DNA of 64,000 nt from Lachnospiraceae bacterium (GTDB taxonomy: Bacteria > Bacillota > Clostridia > Lachnospirales > Lachnospiraceae). The notes under the pieces were generated by a model, which was not told the origin of the DNA, did not search any database, and worked only from the letters and a program-made list of their open reading frames with translations. The stretch spans positions 310,001 through 374,000 of the forward strand of contig AP025576.1 in the NCBI GenBank assembly GCA_022845955.1, written 5' to 3'. The stretch's first letter is position 1. Every line of letters begins with the position of its first letter. Shown here in pieces: positions 36,329 to 44,445 of this stretch. The translations under genes were made by a program, and so were the position numbers.

Positions 36329-37944
36329 GACAGACGGAAAAGGGTGTGGAACGTGTTATGGATAAAAACAGGAAAAAGGCCGGGAGCGGGCTTATCTATT
36401 TTATGGAATCGGCGTTGTTTCTGCTGGCGGCCACGCTGCTGGGGATGGGCTTCCGGGAAATCGGATTTACCGAAACCAATGTGGTGCTTTTATATATCCT
36501 GGCCGTATTTGTCACTTCAAGCCTGACCAGGGGGTATACATGGGGGATTCTGTCGTCTTTGGCGGCGACGCTTACTTTTAATTATTTTTTTACAAAGCCC
36601 TACCATTCCCTGCAGTTTTACGATGCGGGGTATATGGTCACTTTTGCAGTGATGACCGTGGTGGCCCTGGTAACCAGCGCGCTTACCTCCAGGGAAAAGG
36701 TGAACGCCAAAAGGGCATTGGACAGGGAACGCCAGACACAGGCGCTGTATCTTCTGACAAGCCATCTTACCGAGTCCAAGGAGCTTTCCGATGCGGCGGA
36801 AACCACCGTTTCCATTATCAGTGATCTGCTGGACTGCCAGGCGGCATGTCTTTGCTATGATGAAGAAGGGTGGCCGGAAAAGACCTTCCTTCAAAGGGCG
36901 GAAGAGGGGAAGCTGGTAAGAAGAAGGCTGGAAAACGGGGAGAGCCTGAAGAAAAGGCTGGAACAGCTCCGTGCCCCCTGTGATGAGGGGGCGGAATTTT
37001 ATGACTGGCCGGTATACGGCGGTGAGGGGATCCTGGGTGTGGTGCGTATTCCCAGGGAAAAAGCTTCGGCCTTTGAGGAAACCCAGAAGATTTTTCTGCA
37101 TTCCATGCTGGAATGCGTGGCGCTGGCGATGGATCGGATCCATGCCGTGCGAAGGCAGGTACATTCCCGGCAGCAGATACAGCAGGAGAGATACCGCGGG
37201 AATCTGCTCAGGGCGATTTCCCATGATCTGAGGACTCCCCTGTCCGGAATTATGGGGACTTCAGAAATGATTATGGATATGTCCCGGAAGGAGGACCCCC
37301 GATACGAATTGGCGCAGGGAATCCATAAGGACGCTGTCTGGCTGCACTCCCTTGTGGAAAATATCCTGAGCCTGACCAGGCTTCAGGAGGGGCATATGCG
37401 CATCAACAAGCAGCCCGAGGCGGCAGAGGAGATCGTGGGAAGCGCCGTCGCCCGGATGGCGGGCCGTGCCCCCGGACGGGAAATCCAGGTAGAGGTGCCG
37501 GAGGAGGTGCTTATGATCCCCATGGATGCCAGGCTGATCATGCAGGTGCTTATCAATCTGCTGGATAATGCGGTAAAGCATACGCCGCCGGAGGAAGAGA
37601 TCACGGTTACGGTCAAAAAGGATCCGAAAGGGGAAAACGCCGTATTCCGCGTGGCGGACCGGGGAGAGGGCATCGCGCCGGAGGATCTGCCCCATATCTT
37701 TCAAACCTTTTATACCTCACAGATGAAACCGGCGGACGCCCAGAAGGGGATTGGCCTGGGGCTGACGATCTGTGAATCCATTGTGAGCCAGCATGGGGGG
37801 CGGATGGAAGCGGGCAACCGGACGGACGGGCCGGGGGCGGAATTTATGTTTACCCTGCCTCTGGAAACGAAACACCTGCATAACCTTGGAAAGGAGAATG
37901 AGGATGGAACAGTATCACGAAACAATTCTGGTAGTGGAGGATGA
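36325..37944 (+). CDS. Second KdpD-like sensor kinase, DUF4118-GAF-HisKA type
   Basis: A 539-residue kinase (528 if ATG 36358 is used). GTG 36325 overlaps the kdpE stop, while ATG 36358 has only a weak upstream purine run. It has the KdpD-type DUF4118 membrane region (GFRETGFTETN-like, LTFNYFFTKPYHSLQFYDAG), a GAF-like domain (ISDLLDCQAACLCYDEEG), the HisKA box LLRAISHDLRTPLSGIMGTS, the N-box QVLINLLDNAVKHT and G-box GIGLGLTICESIVSQHGG. It lacks the KdpD N-domain and USP domain. It is a third KdpD relative in the window and lies directly after kdpDE. It may be a paralogue that receives a different signal, or feeds the same promoters. Confidence 0.87.
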   Translation: MRQTEKGVERVMDKNRKKAGSGLIYFMESALFLLAATLLGMGFREIGFTETNVVLLYILAVFVTSSLTRGYTWGILSSLAATLTFNYFFTKPYHSLQFYDAGYMVTFAVMTVVALVTSALTSREKVNAKRALDRERQTQALYLLTSHLTESKELSDAAETTVSIISDLLDCQAACLCYDEEGWPEKTFLQRAEEGKLVRRRLENGESLKKRLEQLRAPCDEGAEFYDWPVYGGEGILGVVRIPREKASAFEETQKIFLHSMLECVALAMDRIHAVRRQVHSRQQIQQERYRGNLLRAISHDLRTPLSGIMGTSEMIMDMSRKEDPRYELAQGIHKDAVWLHSLVENILSLTRLQEGHMRINKQPEAAEEIVGSAVARMAGRAPGREIQVEVPEEVLMIPMDARLIMQVLINLLDNAVKHTPPEEEITVTVKKDPKGENAVFRVADRGEGIAPEDLPHIFQTFYTSQMKPADAQKGIGLGLTICESIVSQHGGRMEAGNRTDGPGAEFMFTLPLETKHLHNLGKENEDGTVSRNNSGSGG

Positions 37945-38602
37945 TGTCCAGATCCGGAACTTTATCTGCTACGCCCTGAAGGCGGAGGGGTTTACCTGCC
38001 TGACTGCGGGAAACGCCGCCGCTGCCATGAAGCTGCTGGTAATGGAACAGGCGGATATGATGCTGCTGGATCTGGGCCTTCCGGACATGGATGGGGAGGC
38101 GGTTCTCAAAAAGGTGCGGGAATGGTCGGAAATGCCTGTCATTATCGTATCCGCAAGGGATCAGGACAAAGAAAAAGCAGCCATGCTGGATCTGGGCGCG
38201 GATGATTACCTGACCAAGCCTTTTTCCGCCACGGAGCTTATGGCCCGGATCCGTGTGGCCCTCCGCCATCTGTACCGGCAGGGGCTTCCCCGCCCCCAAT
38301 CCATATACCGTGTGGGAGGGCTTGCACTGGATGTGGAAAAACATGCCGCCTCACTGGAGGACGAAGCGCTTCACCTGACGCCTATGGAATTCAGCCTGCT
38401 GACCCTTCTCATGAAAAATGCAGGAAAGGTTCTCACCAGCGGCTATATCCTGAAGGAGGTATGGGGAGCAGCCTATGATTCCGATACCCAGGCTCTGCGT
38501 GCCCTTATGGCCGCCCTGCGCCGCAAGGTCGAGAAGAATCCGGCAAAACCGCGCTATATCCTTACGGAAATAGGGATAGGCTACCGCATGGCCGACGAAT
38601 AA
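37904..38602 (+). CDS. Second KdpE-like OmpR-family response regulator
   Basis: A 232-residue regulator overlapping the preceding kinase by 41 bases. The receiver has VEDDVQIRNF, Asp in MLLDLGLPDMDGEA, and Lys in DDYLTKPFSATELM. The winged helix includes LTPMEFSLLTLLMKNAGKVL, LRALMAALRRKVEKN and EIGIGYRM. ATG 37904 is chosen for AAAGGAG about 10 bases upstream; ATG 37898 lies too close to that site. The 3' end meets a hairpin terminator shared with the BlaR1-like gene. Confidence 0.89.
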   Translation: MEQYHETILVVEDDVQIRNFICYALKAEGFTCLTAGNAAAAMKLLVMEQADMMLLDLGLPDMDGEAVLKKVREWSEMPVIIVSARDQDKEKAAMLDLGADDYLTKPFSATELMARIRVALRHLYRQGLPRPQSIYRVGGLALDVEKHAASLEDEALHLTPMEFSLLTLLMKNAGKVLTSGYILKEVWGAAYDSDTQALRALMAALRRKVEKNPAKPRYILTEIGIGYRMADE

Positions 38603-38628
38603 AAAATGGAGCCTCTAAGGCATTTTTT
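38601..38628. terminator. Bidirectional terminator between KdpE-like and BlaR1-like genes
   Basis: AAAAAATG (38601-38608) pairs with CATTTTTT (38621-38628), with GCCT/AGGC stacked inside. The A and T tracts provide T-runs on both strands. Confidence 0.82.
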
Positions 38629-38647
38629 CTGCACATGGAAAGCAAGA

Positions 38648-40189
38648 TCAGCCTTCCTCCCCATAGAACTGAATGTAAAAGTTCTCTCCGGTACGAACGA
38701 ATTCTATAGTCAGGCAGCGGTAATAATCGGCCTGGGGAGAGACTTTGTATTGGAAGGAGATTACGCAGGGGGTATTCTCTTCCAGAACGCCTATATCCGA
38801 AAGGCCTTTCAAGGAGGTGTCCGTTATCATGCCGGCTTCCTGAGGATTATCATAAACGGTTATGTCCCATTCGTAAGGATCTGTCAGACAGCCTTGGAGG
38901 CCTGTCAGGTCTGCGTTAAAATAAGCAGTTAAAAATTCTTCTGTCATTGTTTTTATTTTCTGTGCATCTTCGGAAAGCTCCGGCGAAAGAGCGGCCGGTT
39001 CGTCCGGCATTGTGGTTTCTGTTGTCTGTTCCGATTCCCTGGTGGGAATTTCCCGGGGGATAGGGGCATCCGGGGTTTCGTTTTCTTCCGGGCGTATGGG
39101 GGAGTCCATATCGGTGCCGGCAGCTCCCGTAGGAGTGGTACAGGCAATCAGGCTGCCTGTGGTCAGAGTCAGGAGCAGCATTACGGACAACAGGAGCATA
39201 CCTCTGCGGCCCTTCTTTTTTTTCAGGATATTTCGGAATCGTTTTTTCATAAACTTTGTATCTCTATAAAAATGAGTGGTGTAATAACCGTCTCTGCCCT
39301 TCTGCTTGCTCAGGGCGGTAAAAATCACCTCTGCATATGCCTTTCGTCCGGCAAACGAAGTATTTTTGATCACGTCTTCATCACAGGCCATTTCCAAATC
39401 CGTATTTGCAGCCCGGACCATCCGATAAATAACCGGATTAAACCAATGGACGGCATTTGCCAGAAGCAAAAGCAGTTTATATAAATGATCGCGTCTTTTG
39501 ATATGAAGCAGTTCATGCTTCAGGATAAACAGGAGTTCATCCTGCGTGTATTTACAATCCGGGAGGATAATCACCGGGGATATAAGGCCCACGGCCATGG
39601 GGCCGTACTCTTTACTTCCTGTCAGGAGTTCTGTTTTTTTATGTAAACCAATGTCGAGAGACAGATTTTTAGCCATATCCAATATACTGTTATTTTGTAT
39701 GGTACGGGTTTTGTGGAATATCCGTTTCTTATTTATCTGCCATAATATTGCGGAGAGACAGAGATAGCCAATAACACCTGTCAGCCACACGATAGGGATT
39801 ATTTGCCATACTTGTGAAATTCCGTGAGCTATTGTTTCGGATGTCCTGCGGACAGGAGTTTTATCAGAAGGAACAACGGATGTTAGGCCCTTCTTTTCCT
39901 CATTTTCATAAGTGCCGCTCCCTGTTTCATCATCCGTCGCATATCCCTGTTGCCCGTCAGCGGCCGTCTGGGGTAAAAGGATACCTGGCACAGTAAGGCT
40001 CCAATGATATTCCGGTATATTTATATTTACAGGGATAAACAAGCGTACCGCCAGTGCCGCCCAAAGCCAGTACCTCCACTTCCCGGCATATCTTTGCTCC
40101 AGAATGGGAGACAGTGCCAGTAGGATGCCGGATGTTAACCCTACGGAAAGAGATATTTCCATAAATGTCAGAAAAATTTCTAATGCCAT
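38648..40189 (-). CDS. BlaR1/MecR1-like M56 metallopeptidase with extra C-terminal domain
   Basis: A 513-residue membrane sensor-protease. Four membrane helices surround a cytoplasmic zinc-peptidase domain with HELLHIKRRDHLYK (zinc HExxH near residue 225) and NPVIYRMVRAANTDLEMACDE as the third-ligand region. After helix four, which is followed by a Pro/Glu/Thr-rich linker, the C-terminal ~120 residues (MTEEFLTAYFNADLTGLQGC onward) are a small extracellular alpha/beta domain resembling the DUF4829/NTF2-like type. A penicillin-binding domain is absent. It therefore probably senses something other than beta-lactam directly. The gene overlaps the BlaI-like gene by 10 bases. Confidence 0.85.
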   Translation of the reverse strand: MALEIFLTFMEISLSVGLTSGILLALSPILEQRYAGKWRYWLWAALAVRLFIPVNINIPEYHWSLTVPGILLPQTAADGQQGYATDDETGSGTYENEEKKGLTSVVPSDKTPVRRTSETIAHGISQVWQIIPIVWLTGVIGYLCLSAILWQINKKRIFHKTRTIQNNSILDMAKNLSLDIGLHKKTELLTGSKEYGPMAVGLISPVIILPDCKYTQDELLFILKHELLHIKRRDHLYKLLLLLANAVHWFNPVIYRMVRAANTDLEMACDEDVIKNTSFAGRKAYAEVIFTALSKQKGRDGYYTTHFYRDTKFMKKRFRNILKKKKGRRGMLLLSVMLLLTLTTGSLIACTTPTGAAGTDMDSPIRPEENETPDAPIPREIPTRESEQTTETTMPDEPAALSPELSEDAQKIKTMTEEFLTAYFNADLTGLQGCLTDPYEWDITVYDNPQEAGMITDTSLKGLSDIGVLEENTPCVISFQYKVSPQADYYRCLTIEFVRTGENFYIQFYGEEG

Positions 40190-40563
40190 TCCTCTGATTC
40201 CTCCAATTTATCCAAAAAAACGCGCAGCTCATCCAAGTCTGTATTTTTCAGGATTTTACTGTTATATAACCCTGTAATAAAATTTTCTACTGAATTATCA
40301 TAAAGCTTTTCCAGAAACTCCCTGCTTTCCTCCGCCATATACTCTTTTTCTCTTATGCTTGCCTGATACAGATTGGTTCTGGTTTGCCGGTCACAAACCA
40401 GGAATCCCTTTTTTTCCAATCTGGTTAATACCGTCATCAGGGTAGAAAGCTTCCAGTTTAGTTTGCCGTCCAGCGCTGCCAAAATATATGTGCTGGACAC
40501 CTTATCCCCTGCCTTCCATAAAACCTTCATAATCTCAAGCTCTGCGTCCCCTAAAGATTTCAA
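40180..40563 (-). CDS. BlaI/MecI/CopY-family repressor
   Basis: A 127-residue winged-helix repressor. The family motif LGDAELEIMKVLWKAGDKVSS is split over helix one, followed by LSTLMTVLTRLEKKGFLVCD (recognition helix and wing) and a C-terminal dimerisation helix with LDELRVFLDKLEE. It is cleaved by the M56 partner in the known bla and mec systems. It is the first gene of the operon; the promoter and two operator-like palindromes lie directly upstream at 40622-40667. Confidence 0.92.
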   Translation of the reverse strand: MKSLGDAELEIMKVLWKAGDKVSSTYILAALDGKLNWKLSTLMTVLTRLEKKGFLVCDRQTRTNLYQASIREKEYMAEESREFLEKLYDNSVENFITGLYNSKILKNTDLDELRVFLDKLEESEEWH

Positions 40564-40621
40564 TTTGTTTCTCCTTATCCTATCAGCGGATGATAATTTG
40601 ATGATTCCCGTTAAAACGCAT

Positions 40622-40655
40622 TATACGTCTGTATATTGATTATATAATTGTATAA
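40622..40655. promoter_or_regulatory. Two AT-rich palindromes, candidate BlaI operators
   Basis: TATAC-GTCT-GTATA (40622-40635) and TTATATAATTGTATAA (40640-40655) are adjacent dyads. They cover the spacer and -10 box and the start-site region of the minus-strand promoter at 40639-40667. BlaI-family repressors bind paired AT-rich dyads with TACA/TGTA-like cores, so negative autoregulation is likely. Confidence 0.62.
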
Positions 40656-40667
40656 TAACCATGTCAA
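40639..40667 (-). promoter_or_regulatory. Consensus sigma-A promoter of the blaI-blaR operon
   Basis: On the minus strand TTGACA (40667-40662), 17 bp, TATAAT (40644-40639): both hexamers match the consensus exactly. A promoter this strong needs repression, which fits the overlapping dyads. Confidence 0.85.
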
Positions 40668-40672
40668 GTTAT

Positions 40673-40722
40673 TCTCACAGGATTCTCACACCCTTTCCCC
40701 AAACTCTCACACCCTCCTCACA
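40673..40722 (+). promoter_or_regulatory. Four TCTCACA/CCTCACA direct repeats upstream of the TPR-like gene
   Basis: TCTCACA starts at 40673, 40684 and 40705, and CCTCACA at 40716, giving spacings of 11, 21 and 11 bp, all on one face of the helix. TAGAAT at 40733-40738 is a possible -10 box, so the last pair covers the -35 position. This is typical of an OmpR-family activator; which regulator binds is unknown. Confidence 0.55.
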
Positions 40723-40764
40723 GGTTATAAGCTAGAATAAAACCATCAAAAGGAGGAGTAAGCG

Positions 40765-41193
40765 ATGAAAACAACGAGAGAAGCAGAAACTGAAAAAGAA
40801 TATTTGAACCAGCTGTGTGAAGAGGTCCGCAGCCTTATCTGTGATTATCATATAGAAGAATCCCGAGAAATAGTCTGTGATGCCATGAAGGAATATCCGG
40901 ATGCGGCGGAGCCGCATAACCTGTTCGGCATCCTTATGGAAAAGCGGGGCAACCATATATCCGCGATGAAGCATTTCCGGGCGGCATGGGCGCTGGATCC
41001 CACATTTTTGCCCGCAAGAAAAAATATGGAGAATTACGGAAGCTTTGCCCGTCCTTCGGAAGCGGCATATACTATGGAGGACTGCAGGAGGGAGGAAACG
41101 AAGGAACGCTTTAAGATAGAATACGATGAAAACGGGGTGGGCCATGTGGTGAAAAGAAAACATAACGACAAACAGGGTATCTTCTGTTTTTAA
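40765..41193 (+). CDS. TPR-like protein of unknown function
   Basis: A 142-residue soluble protein. The region HNLFGILMEKRGNHISAMKH and AALDP-like LDPTFLPARKNMENY resembles one and a half tetratricopeptide repeats. The C-terminal third is charged and ends YDENGVGHVVKRKHNDKQG. AAAGGAGGAG lies 9 bases before the ATG. It is transcribed alone behind four TCTCACA repeats, so it is probably the target of a two-component regulator. Similar small proteins occur in Lachnospiraceae next to VanR/VanS-like or BlaRI-type loci, but I cannot name a function. Confidence 0.75.
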   Translation: MKTTREAETEKEYLNQLCEEVRSLICDYHIEESREIVCDAMKEYPDAAEPHNLFGILMEKRGNHISAMKHFRAAWALDPTFLPARKNMENYGSFARPSEAAYTMEDCRREETKERFKIEYDENGVGHVVKRKHNDKQGIFCF

Positions 41194-41217
41194 GTGCCGT
41201 AGGGAGGAAGGAGACGA

Positions 41218-41457
41218 GTGGTATGCGCCATAAATGTGGTGGCCGGCATCATAGAGCAGCAGGCATTTATGGATGAAATGACGACAAGGATCCCTTTGGA
41301 AACCGGAAACGTGGGAATCACGGAGGTATGGATAACCAATATATGGATGGAGTGCGGGTGCCGCATCCTTTGTGCGCAGGACTTTTTCAGTACAGTCAAC
41401 ATAAGGAGCGTAAACCAGAACGGACAAAACATCGCATTTTATGACATGGAGTTTTGA
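41218..41457 (+). CDS. Possible small protein (79 residues), low certainty
   Basis: GTG 41218 is preceded by a strong GGGAGGAAGGAG site, and the frame stays open for 79 codons (MVCAINVVAGIIEQQAFMDE at the start). I recognise no family and no membrane helix. It may be a decayed remnant or a chance frame; codon use is not clearly like that of neighbours. Confidence 0.3.
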   Translation: MVCAINVVAGIIEQQAFMDEMTTRIPLETGNVGITEVWITNIWMECGCRILCAQDFFSTVNIRSVNQNGQNIAFYDMEF

Positions 41458-41833
41458 ATGCCGGTACGATAAAATAAACGAGTACTCCATCCGGCCAGAA
41501 ATGCTAAGATTATGAATTGGATACGGATCCTGTCAAAGGCGCGGTGGGGGAACGCTTTGAATATAAAAAAATACCTGCCATACGCTTTGTCGGGCGGCTT
41601 CGGAAAGCAGTGGGACGAATGGACTGGCGGAAATCGATTTGCAGTGATGAAGCAGGCGGTTGGGATTTCGCCGTTTGACGAGGACAGAGGACACGCTCGG
41701 CCTAATGACGATACGAGGAGATGGGAGAGGCCGGCTGCGGCGGATTCCGGATGTTTCAGCGGATGACCTTGGGGAGATTCAGCGGCTTCTCTGCCAGGAG
41801 CATGCGTACGTAATACAGAAAAAGGAGATTATT
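41458..41833. other. Stretch without a convincing gene
   Basis: Short overlapping frames occur (including one open from 41660 into the next gene), but none has a good ribosome site together with protein-like composition. The frame 41660-41833 is open upstream of the real start at 41834. The region may hold decayed coding sequence, because two frames each look partly protein-like around 41620-41800. Confidence 0.4.
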
Positions 41834-42961
41834 ATGGGTACATATCAATACCATTCCCAGCGTCAGGCGGAGGAATTCGCCAAAGAAATTCTGCCGGTGC
41901 CGGTCGATTACCCCCTAAACCCCATCTTGCCGGAGAATTACCGTGAGAGCTTTGCGCGGCTGTGCGAACTTGCGAAAAAAAGTTACCTCGATATGGCGAA
42001 AGAGCCGGAAGCTTACGGCCTGGCGCTTCTTCCCATCGACTCAACAGACAATGACCTTGCGCGAGAAAGCTACAATTCTGTTTACCGCTTTGTTGAGACG
42101 CTTAACGCGCTTTTTGCTAACGGAGAGGTCAATAACCACTGCCTGCGGGTAGATACGGCGAAATTCCGCAAGGCGATCAAGTCACCGGTGGCGATTACCG
42201 GGTATGGGCTGATTCTTACAAAGCTTTGTGAATTCGGTTTTACAATCTCCAACTTTAACGGCAGCATGATCGCGAGGGGCGCGGAATCCTTCCTTGTGGA
42301 ATTCCCGGACGGCCCGGAGATGGTCGACACCATAAAAGCCTACTGCCAATGCTGGGCTCAGGTGGACAGGTTCCGGGGAGGCTGCAAAAACAGAGGAATA
42401 CGAAATGAGCTTGTCAAGCTGAGCTCGCAGGAGTTCCACCACCATTTTTACCGCTTCGACTATAAAATCACCGCCGACCTCAGGGAGCTGCCTATGCTGG
42501 CCTGGGTGCGGGACGAGGCCGATATCATGCAATACGGCCCGCAGCTGAAAGAATTCAGTATTGCCTTTTTTGAGGAAATGCAGAAATACGGCGGCGTTGC
42601 GTTTAACGGTGATTATATGTATAAGGGCAAGCGCATCGCCCGCATCACGAACACCATATCTCCCGCGATGGGCAAGAATTATATGCTGATCCTGAAGCTG
42701 AAAGGCGTGAACAAATACATCGATTTTGTGGAACAGCTGCCTGCTGCCGTAAAGGAGCCGTTTACAAGAAGCTGCTGCCAGTATTGCGGTTTTCAGGGAT
42801 CCACAAAGGAATACTGCAAGTTCCGCCTGCACTGGACGCTTGACGGCGAGTCCCATGACGGCTGCGCTTTTCAATGCTTTAACTTCAACGCTTTCGACAC
42901 CGGGTATGTCCCGCTTTATACGCAGCTTCTGGAGCTGGAATACGGGCTGAAAAAGAAATAA
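41834..42961 (+). CDS. Uncharacterised conserved protein (375 residues) with C-terminal CxxC
   Basis: I do not recognise the family. It is a soluble protein beginning MGTYQYHSQRQAEEFAKEIL, with no signal peptide or helix-turn-helix. A C-terminal cluster CCQYCGFQ...KEYCKFRLHW...CAFQCFNF could bind zinc. The middle has an aromatic/charged segment KLSSQEFHHHFYRFDYKIT. AAAAAGGAGATT lies just before ATG 41834; the frame is open further upstream but without a ribosome site. It is followed after 19 bp by a GNAT gene and then by an Fpg-like gene, so these may be one transcript. Confidence 0.75.
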   Translation: MGTYQYHSQRQAEEFAKEILPVPVDYPLNPILPENYRESFARLCELAKKSYLDMAKEPEAYGLALLPIDSTDNDLARESYNSVYRFVETLNALFANGEVNNHCLRVDTAKFRKAIKSPVAITGYGLILTKLCEFGFTISNFNGSMIARGAESFLVEFPDGPEMVDTIKAYCQCWAQVDRFRGGCKNRGIRNELVKLSSQEFHHHFYRFDYKITADLRELPMLAWVRDEADIMQYGPQLKEFSIAFFEEMQKYGGVAFNGDYMYKGKRIARITNTISPAMGKNYMLILKLKGVNKYIDFVEQLPAAVKEPFTRSCCQYCGFQGSTKEYCKFRLHWTLDGESHDGCAFQCFNFNAFDTGYVPLYTQLLELEYGLKKK

Positions 42962-42980
42962 TAGAACGGAGGTGGTATTT

Positions 42981-43493
42981 TTGTTGAAGACTGACAGGCT
43001 CATTATACGGCAATTTCAGGAAAACGATCTTGAAGATTTAATCCTTTTGATTCACGATAAGATGTCGTCAAAATATGCGCCCTATGATACGCAGTGGCCG
43101 ATTGACAGCCCCAAGGATATCTTAGCATATTTTATGAACGATGATGCATGGTACGCCGTGGAACTCATCAATAAAAAGAAAGTAATTGGCTTTATTGCCG
43201 CAAGCCGCACGGATGATGTAGCGATACGCGACCTTGGGTATACAATACATTCAGCTTACCAAAACAAAGGCTATGCCTGTGAAGCGTGCCGCGCCTTGAT
43301 AGAGTATTACACGAAAGAGTGCAGCATCGGAAAGTTTACAGCGGGAACAGCGGATTGCAATGAGCCTTCTGTAAAGCTTCTTGATAAATTGGGCTTTACG
43401 AAAACACGGTCTCTGGAAGCCAGTTTTTGTAATGACGCACAGGGAAATCCTATCAGCTTCTTAGCGAGTGCATATGAACGTTTAGATAAATAG
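42981..43493 (+). CDS. GNAT-family N-acetyltransferase (RimJ/RimL type)
   Basis: About 170 residues. It begins LLKTDRLIIRQFQENDLEDL, the usual start of RimJ/RimL-like acetyltransferases, and has strand-beta-4 DLGYTIHSAYQNKGYACEAC with the acetyl-CoA loop (QNKGYA) and the C-terminal NEPSVKLLDKLGFTKT. There is no ATG near the start; TTG 42981 (or TTG 42984) is selected because GGAGGT lies 7-10 bases upstream. It likely acetylates a small amine or protein N-terminus; substrate unknown. Confidence 0.87.
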   Translation: MLKTDRLIIRQFQENDLEDLILLIHDKMSSKYAPYDTQWPIDSPKDILAYFMNDDAWYAVELINKKKVIGFIAASRTDDVAIRDLGYTIHSAYQNKGYACEACRALIEYYTKECSIGKFTAGTADCNEPSVKLLDKLGFTKTRSLEASFCNDAQGNPISFLASAYERLDK

Positions 43494-43524
43494 CACATTA
43501 AGCATCAAAGGAGGGAAGATCAAG

Positions 43525-44445
43525 ATGAGCCTTGCCGAGAATCAGGTCATTTCAAATCAGCTGCAAAGCACAGTTGTTGGTAAAACCATCGTCAAAGTAA
43601 TTGCGAATCAAAATCCGCACACCTTTGTGTGGTTCGCAACAGAACCGCAATACGCTTTTGTGGCGGCGGAGGTTTCTCACAGGCAGGCAGAACAATATGA
43701 AGCGCTGCTGACCGGCAAACGGGTTGAGGATTCACAGGTGCATTTGGGCAGCTACGGCGTTTATAATTTTCTTTACGTCGGCGTCCGTGCGCTGATGTTC
43801 AGCCTGCCGACACGCTATTATGCTGTGGGTGAAAAGCCGCCGAAGCGTCACCAGCTGTATCTCATCTTTGACGACGGCTCGTCCCTGGCTCTGTGCGGAT
43901 CTCTTGGCGGTGCGATCTATTTATTTCGGGTAGATGAAAAGGGCCTTGCCGTTGGTTATCCGCCGCCGGATGCCCCGTCGGTATTGTCGGACGATTTTTC
44001 CGAACCTTTTTTCCTTGACCTGATAAAAAACACCGATCTGGCAAAATTAAAGCCCGCCAAAACCGTCAAATGTTTCCTCGCAACAAACAATCGTATTCCG
44101 GGTTTGGACAACTCCATCTTGCATGAAATTCTGTGGGAGGCGCAGGTGAATCCCAAGAGTGATATGGCGGCCTTAGGTGAAGCCGGGTATAAGCGTCTGT
44201 ACGCCGCAATCAAGAAAGTATTCCCGGCGGTGATCGAGGCGGGAGGACTGGATACCTGGAAGGATATCTTCGGAAATCCCGGAGTTTACGCTGCCAAAGT
44301 CAGCCGAAACACCCTTGGTAAACCCTGTGGCCGCTGCGGCGAGCCTATCGTCAAGGAGCCGCATTTGGGAGGCGTGGTTTACTACTGCCCTAAATGCCAG
44401 CCTATTCATAAAAATAAAAAGGAGCGACTGTACGATGAAACCTGA
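43525..44445 (+). CDS. Fpg/Nei-fold protein lacking the catalytic N-terminus
   Basis: A 306-residue protein of the formamidopyrimidine-DNA glycosylase superfamily. The H2TH region is clear (FLATNNRIPGLDNSILHEIL, WEAQVNPKSDM), and the C-terminus has a zinc finger (CGRCGEPIVKEPHLGGVVYYCPKCQ in two pieces). The N-terminus reads MSLAENQVISNQL, whereas active glycosylases need Pro at position 2 and Glu at 3 (PELPE). So Schiff-base chemistry is unlikely, and the protein may only bind DNA or damaged bases. GGAGGGAAGATCAAG precedes the ATG. It overlaps the next gene by 11 bases. Confidence 0.83.
   Translation: MSLAENQVISNQLQSTVVGKTIVKVIANQNPHTFVWFATEPQYAFVAAEVSHRQAEQYEALLTGKRVEDSQVHLGSYGVYNFLYVGVRALMFSLPTRYYAVGEKPPKRHQLYLIFDDGSSLALCGSLGGAIYLFRVDEKGLAVGYPPPDAPSVLSDDFSEPFFLDLIKNTDLAKLKPAKTVKCFLATNNRIPGLDNSILHEILWEAQVNPKSDMAALGEAGYKRLYAAIKKVFPAVIEAGGLDTWKDIFGNPGVYAAKVSRNTLGKPCGRCGEPIVKEPHLGGVVYYCPKCQPIHKNKKERLYDET

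Noticed and set aside
40732..41490. 252-codon frame on the minus strand over the TPR-like gene
   Set aside because: The sense gene has AAAGGAGGAG and protein-like composition. The antisense frame has no start signal and is rich in His, Tyr and Cys, as expected for a shadow.
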